Positions 1 through 5,787 of a DNA stretch of 9,126 nt are shown piece by piece. Below the pieces are notes generated by a model. That model worked only from the letters and a program-made list of their open reading frames with translations. It was not told the origin of the DNA and made no database searches. Positions within the stretch are counted from its first letter, which is position 1; each line of letters begins with the position of its first letter. Position numbers and translations under genes: made by a program. The DNA comes from Candidatus Moraniibacteriota bacterium (GTDB lineage: Bacteria; Patescibacteriota; Minisyncoccia; Moranbacterales; UBA9337), in assembly GCA_003507475.1 (NCBI GenBank), contig DNVQ01000003.1, positions 4,666 to 13,791 on the forward strand. Direction: 5' to 3'.

Positions 1-752
1 CCTTTGCCGATTGCTTCATACCACGGATAATCAATTAAAGCCGTTCTAGCGAGTCCCACTCCCAAAGCTCCCTGATCACTTGGAAATTCTATTCGAGGAA
101 TTCCTTTTAGCTCTAAAGTTTCACCCCCTCTTTTGACGGTCAAAACTATTTCTTTTCCCTTATTATTATCAATATATTTTTTTAATTCCTCCACCTTGCT
201 TATAGACTGACATGCTTGTCCCTTGGTGCAAATTTTTAAAACCTGATCCCCGATTGCAAGTCCCATTTCTTTGGCCGGAGTATTTTCCACTACTTGAGAA
301 ATTTGAACCTTCGCATCTTTTACTTTTTGATTATCACTGATTGCTTCAGGGGCGCCTTGAGCAAAAACTATTGCCAACAAAAACCAAGCTAAGATTAAAT
401 TCATTGTTACTCCGGCAGCCAAAACTTTTATTCTTATCCAAGCGGACTTAGACACAAAACTATCTTTTTCTTTTTTAGCTCCGCCATTTTCCCCTTTGAT
501 ATTTACAAATCCTCCCAGCGGAATCCAGTTTAAAGAAAAAATTGTATTTTTAGATTTAACTTCTCGGTTGCCCCAAATTATTTCATATTTTTTAGTTTGA
601 TCATTTTTTACCGCACCCACAATTCTGGGCGGGAAGCCAAAACCAAATTCATCCGCCTTGATGCCATTTCGAATGGCGATTAAATAATGTCCCAGTTCGT
701 GTACAAAAATCAAAACTCCCAAAATCAAAATAAAAATTATTGCTGTTGTCAT
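1..752 (-). CDS. rseP: RseP-type site-2 intramembrane zinc metalloprotease (M50), N-terminal part
   Basis: Partial gene; about 250 codons are present and the C-terminal part lies beyond position 1. The product is a membrane-embedded zinc protease that cuts transmembrane substrates such as anti-sigma factors or leftover signal peptides. A first membrane helix (residues 4-20) contains the zinc-binding and catalytic motif HELGH (H18, E19, H22). The family segment PLGGFVNIKGE follows at residues 78-88. A second helix near 108-131 begins with AAGVTMNLILAW, matching the conserved Asn-containing helix of M50B proteases. A PDZ domain spans about 148-230 (VVENTPAKEMGLAIGDQVL). The LDG motif carrying the third zinc ligand would be in the missing half. 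ATG at 752 is chosen because it directly precedes the first helix; no Shine-Dalgarno is visible. Family identity is very secure; the substrate is unknown. Confidence 0.95.
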   Translation of the reverse strand, partial: MTTAIIFILILGVLIFVHELGHYLIAIRNGIKADEFGFGFPPRIVGAVKNDQTKKYEIIWGNREVKSKNTIFSLNWIPLGGFVNIKGENGGAKKEKDSFVSKSAWIRIKVLAAGVTMNLILAWFLLAIVFAQGAPEAISDNQKVKDAKVQISQVVENTPAKEMGLAIGDQVLKICTKGQACQSISKVEELKKYIDNNKGKEIVLTVKRGGETLELKGIPRIEFPSDQGALGVGLARTALIDYPWYEAIGK

Positions 753-783
753 AATAAAAAAAATATAATTAATAACACTTTAT

Positions 784-812
784 ATAATACCGCAAATTAA
801 GCATCCCGCCAA
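784..812 (-). promoter_or_regulatory. Probable sigma70-type promoter of rseP
   Basis: Reading minus, TTGGCG (807-812) and TATTAT (784-789) are separated by 17 bases. They match the sigma70 consensus at 4/6 and 5/6 positions. Transcription would start near 777, giving a short AT-rich leader before the ATG at 752. Its upstream flank abuts the divergent promoter at 816-844. Confidence 0.5.
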
Positions 813-815
813 CCT

Positions 816-844
816 TTGACTTTTTGTCAATTTTGGTGTATAAT
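816..844 (+). promoter_or_regulatory. Near-consensus sigma70 promoter of the 904-1614 gene
   Basis: TTGACT (816-821) and TATAAT (839-844) are separated by exactly 17 bases. This is 5/6 and 6/6 to consensus, among the best promoters in the window. The predicted start is near 851, giving a leader of about 50 bases. The -35 box lies inside a perfect inverted repeat TTGAC-TTTTT-GTCAA (816-830) shared with the divergent rseP control region; this could be an operator or coincidence. Confidence 0.8.
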
Positions 845-891
845 TAAAAATCGTAGCAAATGGATAGTTTTTTACCAACCAACCCTCAAAT

Positions 892-897
892 AAGGAG
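892..897 (+). promoter_or_regulatory. Strong Shine-Dalgarno deciding the start at 904
   Basis: AAGGAG lies six bases before ATG 904. This selects the 904 frame over the overlapping frame that opens at 860, which has no such site. Strong Shine-Dalgarno sequences are rare in this window: rseP, uppP, yidD, the S23 gene and cysS have none visible. Confidence 0.8.
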
Positions 898-903
898 AAA
901 ACC

Positions 904-1614
904 ATGGCCGATCAGAAACCTTTTCATGAAACCATCCTACCCGTCATCCATTTCATCCCACAAAATCCGGACGAGACTATACTTCGTACCATATTTCACT
1001 TCATTCGCATTACAAATATACCAAAAAATCATGAATCCATCATTGCAGCCCTTGAAAAAACTCTCGCCCGCTTAACCGATCAAGAACGTTGGGAAGGCGA
1101 TTTCAGAGAGACAATCGCAAGCGTGCTGGCGCAGAAAGAAACGGCAGAAAAAACCGTGAGCTATGAGGGATTATTGACCCGAGATGACCTGCGGTCATTT
1201 ATTCCGGTTTCCTTAAATGCATTTATATATCATGGAAGCCCCGCGAAATTATCAATAGAACCCTGTGAGGAAGATTCTGATTTGTGCCACTTCACAATCT
1301 CATCAAATTCAGAAGGATATCTGGATAACGATTTCGGACCAAATGGAGTTCTTTCTACATGGAGCGAAAAATTCACCAGAATTTCTGCGTTGCCAAAATC
1401 GAAAACAGAAAAAACCAATGCTGTCACGTTGCCAAGTGGCGATATATTATCATTTGAAAATGGTCACTGGTGGATCACTCGTTCAAGAGGCGGTGACAAA
1501 GAGGAGTGTTTACGTAGTGAAGCACACAATCTTTTGCGGCAAAATTGTTTGGTTAACGCCATAACAGATGAAGCTTGGGCAGATATAATCAAGCATGATC
1601 AACCTCTTCTCTGA
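904..1614 (+). CDS. Hypothetical 236-residue protein, unrecognised family
   Basis: I do not recognise this protein. It is 236 residues, apparently soluble, with no signal peptide or membrane helix. The N-terminal half (about 1-95) looks mainly helical, with FHETILPVIHFIPQNPDETI followed by a charged stretch around ARLTDQERWEGDFRETIA. The C-terminal half (about 105-236) looks more beta-like and holds five cysteines (PCEEDSDLC, then EEC and NC) and the segment GDILSFENGHWWITRSRGG. The gene is a self-contained transcription unit with a near-consensus promoter, AAGGAG six bases before the ATG, and a strong terminator 24 bases after the TGA stop. Codons such as CGC, GCG, CTG and CGG are commoner here than in neighbours, and the gene is visibly less AT-rich, suggesting recent acquisition or high expression. 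It is probably real, because start, control signals and terminator agree. Function unknown. Confidence 0.8.
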   Translation: MADQKPFHETILPVIHFIPQNPDETILRTIFHFIRITNIPKNHESIIAALEKTLARLTDQERWEGDFRETIASVLAQKETAEKTVSYEGLLTRDDLRSFIPVSLNAFIYHGSPAKLSIEPCEEDSDLCHFTISSNSEGYLDNDFGPNGVLSTWSEKFTRISALPKSKTEKTNAVTLPSGDILSFENGHWWITRSRGGDKEECLRSEAHNLLRQNCLVNAITDEAWADIIKHDQPLL

Positions 1615-1637
1615 AATAAACTCCTGAAAAATTCAGG

Positions 1638-1679
1638 AAAAAACGGGAATCAATGTAAATCATTGAATTCCCGTTTTTT
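1638..1679 (+). terminator. Intrinsic terminator after the 904-1614 gene
   Basis: Arms AACGGGAA (1642-1649) and TTCCCGTT (1668-1675) pair, extended by a flanking A6 run against a T6 run. After a small internal loop the stem continues with CAATG (1651-1655) against CATTG (1661-1665) around a five-base loop. T6 at 1674-1679 follows on plus. The A6 run on the other side makes it potentially bidirectional. A small hairpin CCTGAA-AAA-TTCAGG (1623-1637) sits just upstream. Confidence 0.85.
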
Positions 1680-1745
1680 AATTTTAAAAATCTCTGCTCT
1701 GTTTTTATACAGGATTATGGCACGTTTCTACCCACTACAAAATAT

Positions 1746-1779
1746 AAAAAAACAAACCAGATGTGAAATTCACATCTGG
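1746..1779 (-). terminator. Intrinsic terminator after the 57-residue gene
   Basis: A perfect 10-bp stem, CCAGATGTGA (1757-1766) with TCACATCTGG (1770-1779), encloses a three-base loop. On the minus strand it is followed by a T-rich tract (TTTGTTTTTTT, complement of 1746-1756). It lies 15 bases beyond the stop of the small minus-strand gene, supporting that gene as a real transcription unit. Confidence 0.85.
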
Positions 1780-1794
1780 CTGGACATCTAAAAA

Positions 1795-1968
1795 TCATGG
1801 AAGAGATTTTATTTTTTCTGAAGAGTTAATATAATATCTTCTTTTTCTTCGCCACCAGCGCGCCAATCCCTTTCTGGAATACTTCGCTCTACTGCTAAAA
1901 CAAAACATAACTAACCACCCAATAATAGCAAACACCCCGACTGCTAGCAGTGCTAAACTATAATCCAT
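1795..1968 (-). CDS. Small single-pass membrane protein, 57 residues
   Basis: This short gene encodes a hydrophobic segment (residues 4-24, YSLALLAVGVFAIIGWLVMF) followed by a strongly basic, aromatic tail (about 27-46, containing RAKYSRK and ARWWRRKRRYY) and a short polar end. The positive-inside rule predicts an outside N-terminus and a cytoplasmic basic tail. There is no cleavable signal-peptide site; it is more likely anchored in the membrane. ATG at 1968 is preceded by GGAG eight bases upstream, a near-perfect promoter (2033-2061) and followed by a perfect-stem terminator. It is convergent with the 904-1614 gene. I do not recognise a family. Size and shape would fit a small membrane regulator, a hydrophobic type I-like toxin or a membrane-active peptide, but no antitoxin RNA or partner gene is visible, so none of these is claimed. 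Confidence 0.75.
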   Translation of the reverse strand: MDYSLALLAVGVFAIIGWLVMFCFSSRAKYSRKGLARWWRRKRRYYINSSEKIKSLP

Positions 1969-1976
1969 CTCATTGA

Positions 1977-1980
1977 CTCC
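1977..1980 (-). promoter_or_regulatory. Shine-Dalgarno of the 57-residue gene
   Basis: GGAG on minus, within ACAGGAG, lies eight bases before ATG 1968 and selects it over an out-of-frame ATG at 1973 that meets a stop within a few codons. A small hairpin (TTGTTA/TAACAA, 1989-2002) lies just upstream in the leader. Confidence 0.65.
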
Positions 1981-2032
1981 TGTTTTATTTGTTATTTAAC
2001 AACTAAAAAGTAGACCCTAGACACTTCAAATA

Positions 2033-2061
2033 AATATACTTATACATAGCATTTATGTCAA
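2033..2061 (-). promoter_or_regulatory. Near-consensus sigma70 promoter of the 57-residue gene
   Basis: On minus, TTGACA (2056-2061, 6/6) and TATATT (2033-2038, 5/6) are separated by 17 bases. The predicted start is near 2026, giving a leader of just under 60 bases. The promoter fits into the spacer directly after the 2114-2995 gene. Confidence 0.75.
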
Positions 2062-2113
2062 GCAGAAAATTAAAAAACAATTCAATTTGTCTGTCTTTTT
2101 TATTTGTAAAACA

Positions 2114-2995
2114 TTATTCGACACTCAATCCAGTCGGTGCTACTGGAGGGATGATATCATCTCCGCTATCTGGACCAACATATGAAGTACTAATTATAAG
2201 ATCGTCCACCTCCACTGCTTGCCAAGAACTTTGCCATGCAATTCCTACATCATGGCCATTAGTATTTCCTAAAGGAAAATGGGTAAAATCATCAAAAGTA
2301 TATCCACCCAAATTAGCATTGGTATCATGATATCTAGAAACGCCATCCACCCAAAACTGAAGATCATCGTTAGCTAAATTTATATTAAATTCCCAACTGT
2401 GCCATTCATTATCAAACAAATCCCTTACAGATGAAGAATTTAACAGCACATGGACACACTGACCATCAGAAGTTACAAGCTTAAGCTCCCCATTTTGAAT
2501 ACTTGAATACCAAGGATTTATATTAAGATATAGCTCCTTGTGGTATGTATCAGGGTTCGTTGTGGTTATTCTCCACTGTTTTAAATATAAAGTATTATTA
2601 TCGGTAGACATAGCAGAGGGCCACTTTATATAATACCTCAAATAAAGATTATTTTTACCTGCGCCTATAAAATCATTTTTATGGAGCGGACCCGCATATT
2701 CTCCCTGATATCCGTAAGTATTTCCATTTCTCCATACTTTTAAAGACTTTCCAATTCCATTTCTACCTGGAGAAGTTATTTCACCTGCATAATGAGAAAC
2801 TCCTCCTACCGAAACAGGCCCTCCAATAAACCATTGATCCCAAGAAGCACTATTGGGAGGTGACAAGTTGGTTGAATTACAATTTGACGTACAGTTATCA
2901 AAATTGTCTTGAAAAAGAACAGTTGCGGAAGCGATTCCAGGAAAAATTAAAACTCCAAAAAGAGTAAGGATCATTCTTTCAACTTGTCTTTGCAT
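2114..2995 (-). CDS. Secreted concanavalin-like (LamG/polysaccharide-lyase-like) protein, possibly truncated
   Basis: This 293-residue exported protein starts with a signal peptide (MQRQVERMILTLFGVLIFPG, then the cleavage-type end IASA near residue 24). The rest resembles a single beta-sandwich of the concanavalin-like fold: VLFQDNFDN at the start, YLRYYIKWPS mid-way, then WHSWEFNINL, LQFWVDGVSRYH and VEVDDLIIS, as in LamG and polysaccharide-lyase-like domains that bind or cut extracellular glycans. Catalytic residues cannot be assigned. It ends in IIPPVAPTGLSVE, which matches the linker and first strand of fibronectin-III repeats in larger secreted proteins, so the protein stops where another domain would begin. 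The same frame opens at a GTG at 3049, but that would put 18 extra residues before the signal peptide and lacks a good Shine-Dalgarno; ATG at 2995 (or 2974) is likelier. Cell-surface glycan binding is inference. Confidence 0.75.
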   Translation of the reverse strand: MQRQVERMILTLFGVLIFPGIASATVLFQDNFDNCTSNCNSTNLSPPNSASWDQWFIGGPVSVGGVSHYAGEITSPGRNGIGKSLKVWRNGNTYGYQGEYAGPLHKNDFIGAGKNNLYLRYYIKWPSAMSTDNNTLYLKQWRITTTNPDTYHKELYLNINPWYSSIQNGELKLVTSDGQCVHVLLNSSSVRDLFDNEWHSWEFNINLANDDLQFWVDGVSRYHDTNANLGGYTFDDFTHFPLGNTNGHDVGIAWQSSWQAVEVDDLIISTSYVGPDSGDDIIPPVAPTGLSVE

Positions 2996-3093
2996 ATTTT
3001 TTATTCTTAAAAAATTATTTAAAAAACGAAAAATTAAAAATAAATCCACCCTAGAATAGCATGACTGTATATTTTAAATTGAAATTTTGGAAA

Positions 3094-3120
3094 AACTAAG
3101 ATCTGCAAACTAAATAATCA
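3094..3120. repeat. Dispersed intergenic repeat, copy A
   Basis: This 27-base copy aligns with 5491-5520 with two mismatches and one three-base gap. The shared core is of the type AACTAARATCTRCAAACTAA. It lies in the predicted leader of the 2114-2995 gene. The reverse-strand core TAGTTTG also resembles the tandem units at 6862-6993. Confidence 0.6.
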
Positions 3121-3165
3121 TCCGAACTGCACTTCGATCATAAGCAAGATTTTTATAACAGATTT

Positions 3166-3194
3166 ATTATACATATTAGATTAAGGCTTGTCCA
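3166..3194 (-). promoter_or_regulatory. Promoter upstream of the secreted protein gene
   Basis: On minus, TGGACA (3189-3194, 5/6) and TATAAT (3166-3171, 6/6) are 17 bases apart, just downstream of the uppP stop. Transcription would begin near 3159, leaving an unusually long leader of about 160 bases before ATG 2995. I see no convincing riboswitch or leader peptide in it. Confidence 0.65.
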
Positions 3195-3209
3195 TAACGT
3201 AAGGATCCA

Positions 3210-4004
3210 TTATCTAAAATTAATTGCCAATATTATAATGAACGCCAACAACAGCCTATACCAAAAGAAAACTTTATAACTATAGTTTTCTACAAATTTA
3301 ATTAAATATTTTATGGCTAAGTATCCACTAAAGGCAGAAAAAATAATTCCTATTATTAGTACGGAATCAATGCCCCCCCTTATTAAATCAGGAGTCTGAC
3401 TCAAAGTCGCACCAAAAATTATCGGGGTTGAGAGTAAAAAAGAAAACCTAGCCGCACTCACCCTGCTTAATCCAAGGGCCAAACCGGCAGAAATGGTTGC
3501 CCCCGATCGAGAGACCCCAGGCACAATCGCGACTGCCTGAGCAAGGCCGATAATTAAAACGTCTTTTAAATTTATTTTATCAAGTTCCCTTTTGTGGGAG
3601 GCATATTTATCCAAGAGAAATAAAATTAAACCAAATAAGCTCAAAGTAAAAGCAATTAAATAAGGATTTCTAAAAATTCCATCCACTAAATCTTCTAAAG
3701 AAAAACCGATTAATGCGCCTGGAATTGTCCCAATTACAAGTAACCACAAAATATTTGAATTATATTTTTCACTCTTGTAATTTTTTCCCCAAAAGGCAAG
3801 TTTAAAAATATCTAACCAATCCCGCCAAAAGTAAGCGATCACGGCTAGTAATGTTCCAGCATGCATCGCCACATCAAAAGCCAAGCCCGGATCTTCCCAG
3901 CCCGTAAAAAATGGCACCAAAATAAGATGCGCCGTAGAAGAAATTGGTAGAAATTCCCCCAAACCCTGCACAATTCCCAATGTAATTGATTGAATAAAAT
4001 CCAT
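3210..4004 (-). CDS. uppP: Undecaprenyl-diphosphatase UppP (BacA)
   Basis: This integral membrane enzyme removes a phosphate from undecaprenyl diphosphate, recycling the lipid carrier for peptidoglycan and other wall polymers; overexpression in other bacteria gives bacitracin resistance. The product is 264 residues, normal for the family, with multiple hydrophobic helices. The first signature is clear: Q13-x3-E17 in GIVQGLGEFLPISSTAHL, with S22, S23 and H26. The second, PGVSRSGATIS, lies near 162-172 and includes the conserved Ser-Arg. MHAGTLLAVIAYFWRDW is also typical. The frame opens at a TTG at 4016, but ATG 4004 gives the standard family N-terminus (MDFIQSITLGIVQG). No Shine-Dalgarno is visible. 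It follows the L,D-transpeptidase gene on the same strand, separated by 161 bases containing an inverted-repeat element, so cotranscription is possible but uncertain. Confidence 0.95.
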   Translation of the reverse strand: MDFIQSITLGIVQGLGEFLPISSTAHLILVPFFTGWEDPGLAFDVAMHAGTLLAVIAYFWRDWLDIFKLAFWGKNYKSEKYNSNILWLLVIGTIPGALIGFSLEDLVDGIFRNPYLIAFTLSLFGLILFLLDKYASHKRELDKINLKDVLIIGLAQAVAIVPGVSRSGATISAGLALGLSRVSAARFSFLLSTPIIFGATLSQTPDLIRGGIDSVLIIGIIFSAFSGYLAIKYLIKFVENYSYKVFFWYRLLLAFIIILAINFR

Positions 4005-4024
4005 AATATAAAACAATTAAATAA

Positions 4025-4150
4025 TTAACGCATTAACGAGTTAACGAGTTTAATATATACAAAAAAAACAATTAAACTGGTATTTTTATAATTTTAAAAT
4101 TTGACATTTGAAATTTTTTAAAATAATTCGTTAACTCGTTAATTCGTTAA
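4025..4150. repeat. 126-bp element with inverted octamer arrays
   Basis: The left end has three tandem octamers TTAACGCA, TTAACGAG, TTAACGAG (4025-4048). The right end has TTCGTTAA, CTCGTTAA, TTCGTTAA (4127-4150), the same array inverted. The two 24-base ends match at 22 positions as an inverted repeat around a 78-base AT-rich centre with no gene. In RNA this could form a long hairpin between the L,D-transpeptidase gene and uppP. It could be a miniature mobile element, an RNA-processing site or a protein-binding array. Confidence 0.8.
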
Positions 4151-4165
4151 CTAAATAATAAAAAA

Positions 4166-5311
4166 TTAATAAACTAAAACTGGTGTTCCCACCTCCGCCC
4201 AATTATACACAAATTCCGCCGCTCCCACTCCTAGCCTCATGCATCCGTGAGAAACCGGGATACCCAAATGATTTTTTCCCTCCTTGTATCCGCCTGGCCA
4301 TTCGGGAAGCTCATGAATTCCAAACTTTCCATCCTGTGTAATTGCCATCCAAAATGGCATAAATAAACTATATTTTTTTGACCAAGGTTTTAAACTTTTA
4401 TTATAAATCTGATGTTCACCCTTGGGTGTGTCCATTCCTCTTTTCCCTGAAGAAATCAAAAATGAATTCAGTAATTTCCCGTCTTGGAAAATTGTCATGA
4501 TTTGGGTGCTGAGATTAACATCAATATATTTACCGCTCCTCACTCTGGCAAAAGTAAATCTTTTGGACTGAACCAACCTCTCGTCCAAATCTTTAGCCCA
4601 AGTTTTCGGCTTGGGTGGCAAAGTAGTAAAAGATGTTTCATAAGCTTGCTGATAGTCTTCATCTTTGGCTTTTTTTGCTTTGACAAAAATTTTCAAAACA
4701 TACAAAGTATCATCTTTTAAACTTTCTTTCGGAAGAATTTCAAACTGAGTTTTTTCTTCATTATTTCTATATTTAACTCCCACCTCCGGATAAAATCTAA
4801 AATCAACAAAAAAATCCCTGGTTGATTTATCAAATTTTACTACAATTGGATCTTCGATATCTAGGCGCAAATCCACTGTTCCATTTTTGGGAATAACCTC
4901 CATTATCTTGGGATATCCCACTGTCTTAAAGTTAAATTCATCCGATTTGATGGGCATAAAGTTCTTAGCTCGGCCATCTTCAAGATTTAATTTATATTGA
5001 GTATCCACGTTCCAAGCGGTTTTGGGAGTAATGGTTATTTTCTTTAGCGATTCATCGACCGTGGCATCCATGGGGGTTTGGGGAGCTATCTTAATTGAGT
5101 TCTTGTAATATTTGGCATTGATCGGCTGGGAAAAATTAATTACCAAAGAATCATTGGGTGAAAATTGTGAAAAATTTTTATTTTCTATTTTGGGAGACAA
5201 TACAAAATAAGAAGAAAAAGCGTAAATATATACACCACCAGACATTAGTACTAAAAATAAAATCAATATAATTATTAACTTATATATTTTTTTCATAAAA
5301 GATTTAATCAC
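4166..5311 (-). CDS. L,D-transpeptidase (YkuD) with N-terminal membrane anchor and two Ig-like domains
   Basis: This enzyme forms 3-3 cross-links in peptidoglycan, or attaches proteins to it, outside the membrane. In the 381-residue product a basic N-terminus leads to one membrane helix (about 11-31). Two Big_5/SbsA-like Ig domains follow (about 36-130 and 134-233), recognisable from phrases such as NDSLVINFSQPINAKYY and DIEDPIVVKFDKST. The YkuD catalytic domain covers about 255-381. Its active site is intact: H333 in GIHELPEW, then SHGCMRLG at 354-361 with H355, nucleophile C357 and R359. The GTG start at 5311 has AGGAAG nine bases upstream; ATG 5296 is an in-frame alternative without such a site, and both keep the anchor. 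The Ig pair probably acts as a spacer placing the catalytic domain in the wall. It is flanked by uppP and yidD on the same strand. Confidence 0.93.
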   Translation of the reverse strand: MIKSFMKKIYKLIIILILFLVLMSGGVYIYAFSSYFVLSPKIENKNFSQFSPNDSLVINFSQPINAKYYKNSIKIAPQTPMDATVDESLKKITITPKTAWNVDTQYKLNLEDGRAKNFMPIKSDEFNFKTVGYPKIMEVIPKNGTVDLRLDIEDPIVVKFDKSTRDFFVDFRFYPEVGVKYRNNEEKTQFEILPKESLKDDTLYVLKIFVKAKKAKDEDYQQAYETSFTTLPPKPKTWAKDLDERLVQSKRFTFARVRSGKYIDVNLSTQIMTIFQDGKLLNSFLISSGKRGMDTPKGEHQIYNKSLKPWSKKYSLFMPFWMAITQDGKFGIHELPEWPGGYKEGKNHLGIPVSHGCMRLGVGAAEFVYNWAEVGTPVLVY

Positions 5312-5320
5312 AATTCACAA

Positions 5321-5357
5321 CTTCCTCTAGTATAATATCAAATAGTAAAATTGTTAA
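5321..5357 (-). promoter_or_regulatory. Shine-Dalgarno and possible promoter of the L,D-transpeptidase gene
   Basis: AGGAAG (5321-5326 on minus) lies nine bases before GTG 5311. Just upstream is TTAACA (5352-5357), 17 bases, then TATACT (5329-5334). An overlapping extended -10, TGATATTAT, lies at 5332-5340. Either would start transcription close to the Shine-Dalgarno, giving a very short leader, so the promoter reading is tentative. Confidence 0.4.
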
Positions 5358-5381
5358 ATTACTATATTGTTAATTATTTAA

Positions 5382-5397
5382 TTAACGAGTTAACGAA
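5382..5397. repeat. Two octamers of the TTAACGAR family
   Basis: TTAACGAG followed directly by TTAACGAA, the same units as in the inverted arrays at 4025-4150, lying upstream of the L,D-transpeptidase gene. No inverted partner is visible nearby, so it may be a solo end or a decayed copy. Confidence 0.65.
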
Positions 5398-5440
5398 TTG
5401 AAAATTTTAATATTGAGAATTTATTGATTATTGAAAATTG

Positions 5441-5480
5441 ATCATTGATTATTTTTTAACATATTTTAACAATCAATGAT
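5441..5480. repeat. Inverted repeat between yidD and the L,D-transpeptidase gene
   Basis: ATCATTGATT (5441-5450) and AATCAATGAT (5471-5480) are perfect inverted arms around 20 AT-rich bases, with related TTGATTATTG words just to the left. Downstream of yidD on minus it could be a weak transcript end, but the following T tract is poor. Confidence 0.5.
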
Positions 5481-5490
5481 TAATGTTTCA

Positions 5491-5520
5491 AACTAAAATC
5501 TACAAACTAAAACCTAATCA
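5491..5520. repeat. Dispersed intergenic repeat, copy B
   Basis: This 30-base copy abuts the yidD stop and matches 3094-3120 apart from two mismatches and a three-base gap. Its reverse strand begins TTAGGTTTTAGTTTGTA, one mismatch from TTAGGTTGTAGTTTGTA in the second tandem unit at 6914. This links the single copies and the tandem array into one family. Confidence 0.6.
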
Positions 5521-5521
5521 A

Positions 5522-5755
5522 CTATTTCACCGGATCGTACCCCCCATCATTCCAAGGATGGCATCTGATAATTCTTTTTAGACCCAGCCAAATCCCCTTA
5601 ATAATTCCATACTTATCAATAGCTTCGTAGGTATATTGCGAACAAGTAGGATGAAAACGGCAAAATCTTTCCGAAAAAAAATAGCTCAAAAATCCCTGAT
5701 CAGGAGATAAAACTTTTTGGTAAAATTTAATCAATATTAATATTATTTTTTTCAT
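5522..5755 (-). CDS. yidD: Membrane protein insertion efficiency factor YidD
   Basis: This small protein helps YidC/Sec insert proteins into the cytoplasmic membrane. The product is 77 residues, typical for the family. It has an amphipathic N-terminus ([18 protein letters not shown]), the conserved core [20 protein letters not shown] with its cysteine pair, and the C-terminal signature [13 protein letters not shown]. The frame opens at a TTG at 5761, but ATG 5755 gives the usual MKK start; no Shine-Dalgarno is visible. In many bacteria yidD lies among rpmH, rnpA and yidC; here none of those is adjacent, and its neighbours are an L,D-transpeptidase gene (minus) and a divergent corA-like gene. 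Identification is secure. Confidence 0.95.
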   Translation of the reverse strand: MKKIILILIKFYQKVLSPDQGFLSYFFSERFCRFHPTCSQYTYEAIDKYGIIKGIWLGLKRIIRCHPWNDGGYDPVK

Positions 5756-5778
5756 TGTCAATACATCAAATTAGTTAT

Positions 5779-5787
5779 ATAATATCA
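5779..5787 (-). promoter_or_regulatory. Possible extended -10 element of yidD
   Basis: On minus, TGATATTAT is an extended -10 (TGn plus TATTAT). No good -35 is visible. The start would be near 5772, about 17 bases before the ATG. The same TTGATATTATA word precedes the L,D-transpeptidase gene. Confidence 0.35.

Noticed and set aside
860..1075. Overlapping plus-strand frame opening 44 bases before the 904 gene
   Set aside because: It has no Shine-Dalgarno and is low-complexity in protein character; the AAGGAG at 892-897 clearly serves ATG 904.
1230..1564. Frames inside the 904-1614 gene (minus 1230-1427, plus 1265-1564)
   Set aside because: They lie wholly inside the better supported gene and lack start signals.
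904..1968. Toxin-antitoxin interpretation of the 236-residue and 57-residue genes
   Set aside because: The genes are convergent with separate promoters and terminators, not an operon, and neither shows a recognised toxin or antitoxin domain.
2055..2330. Plus-strand frame overlapping the end of the secreted protein gene
   Set aside because: It is antisense to a convincing signal-peptide protein and opens inside the minus-strand promoter at 2033-2061.
4484..4720. Plus-strand frame antisense to the L,D-transpeptidase
   Set aside because: The minus-strand gene has an intact domain structure across this span; this is a shadow.
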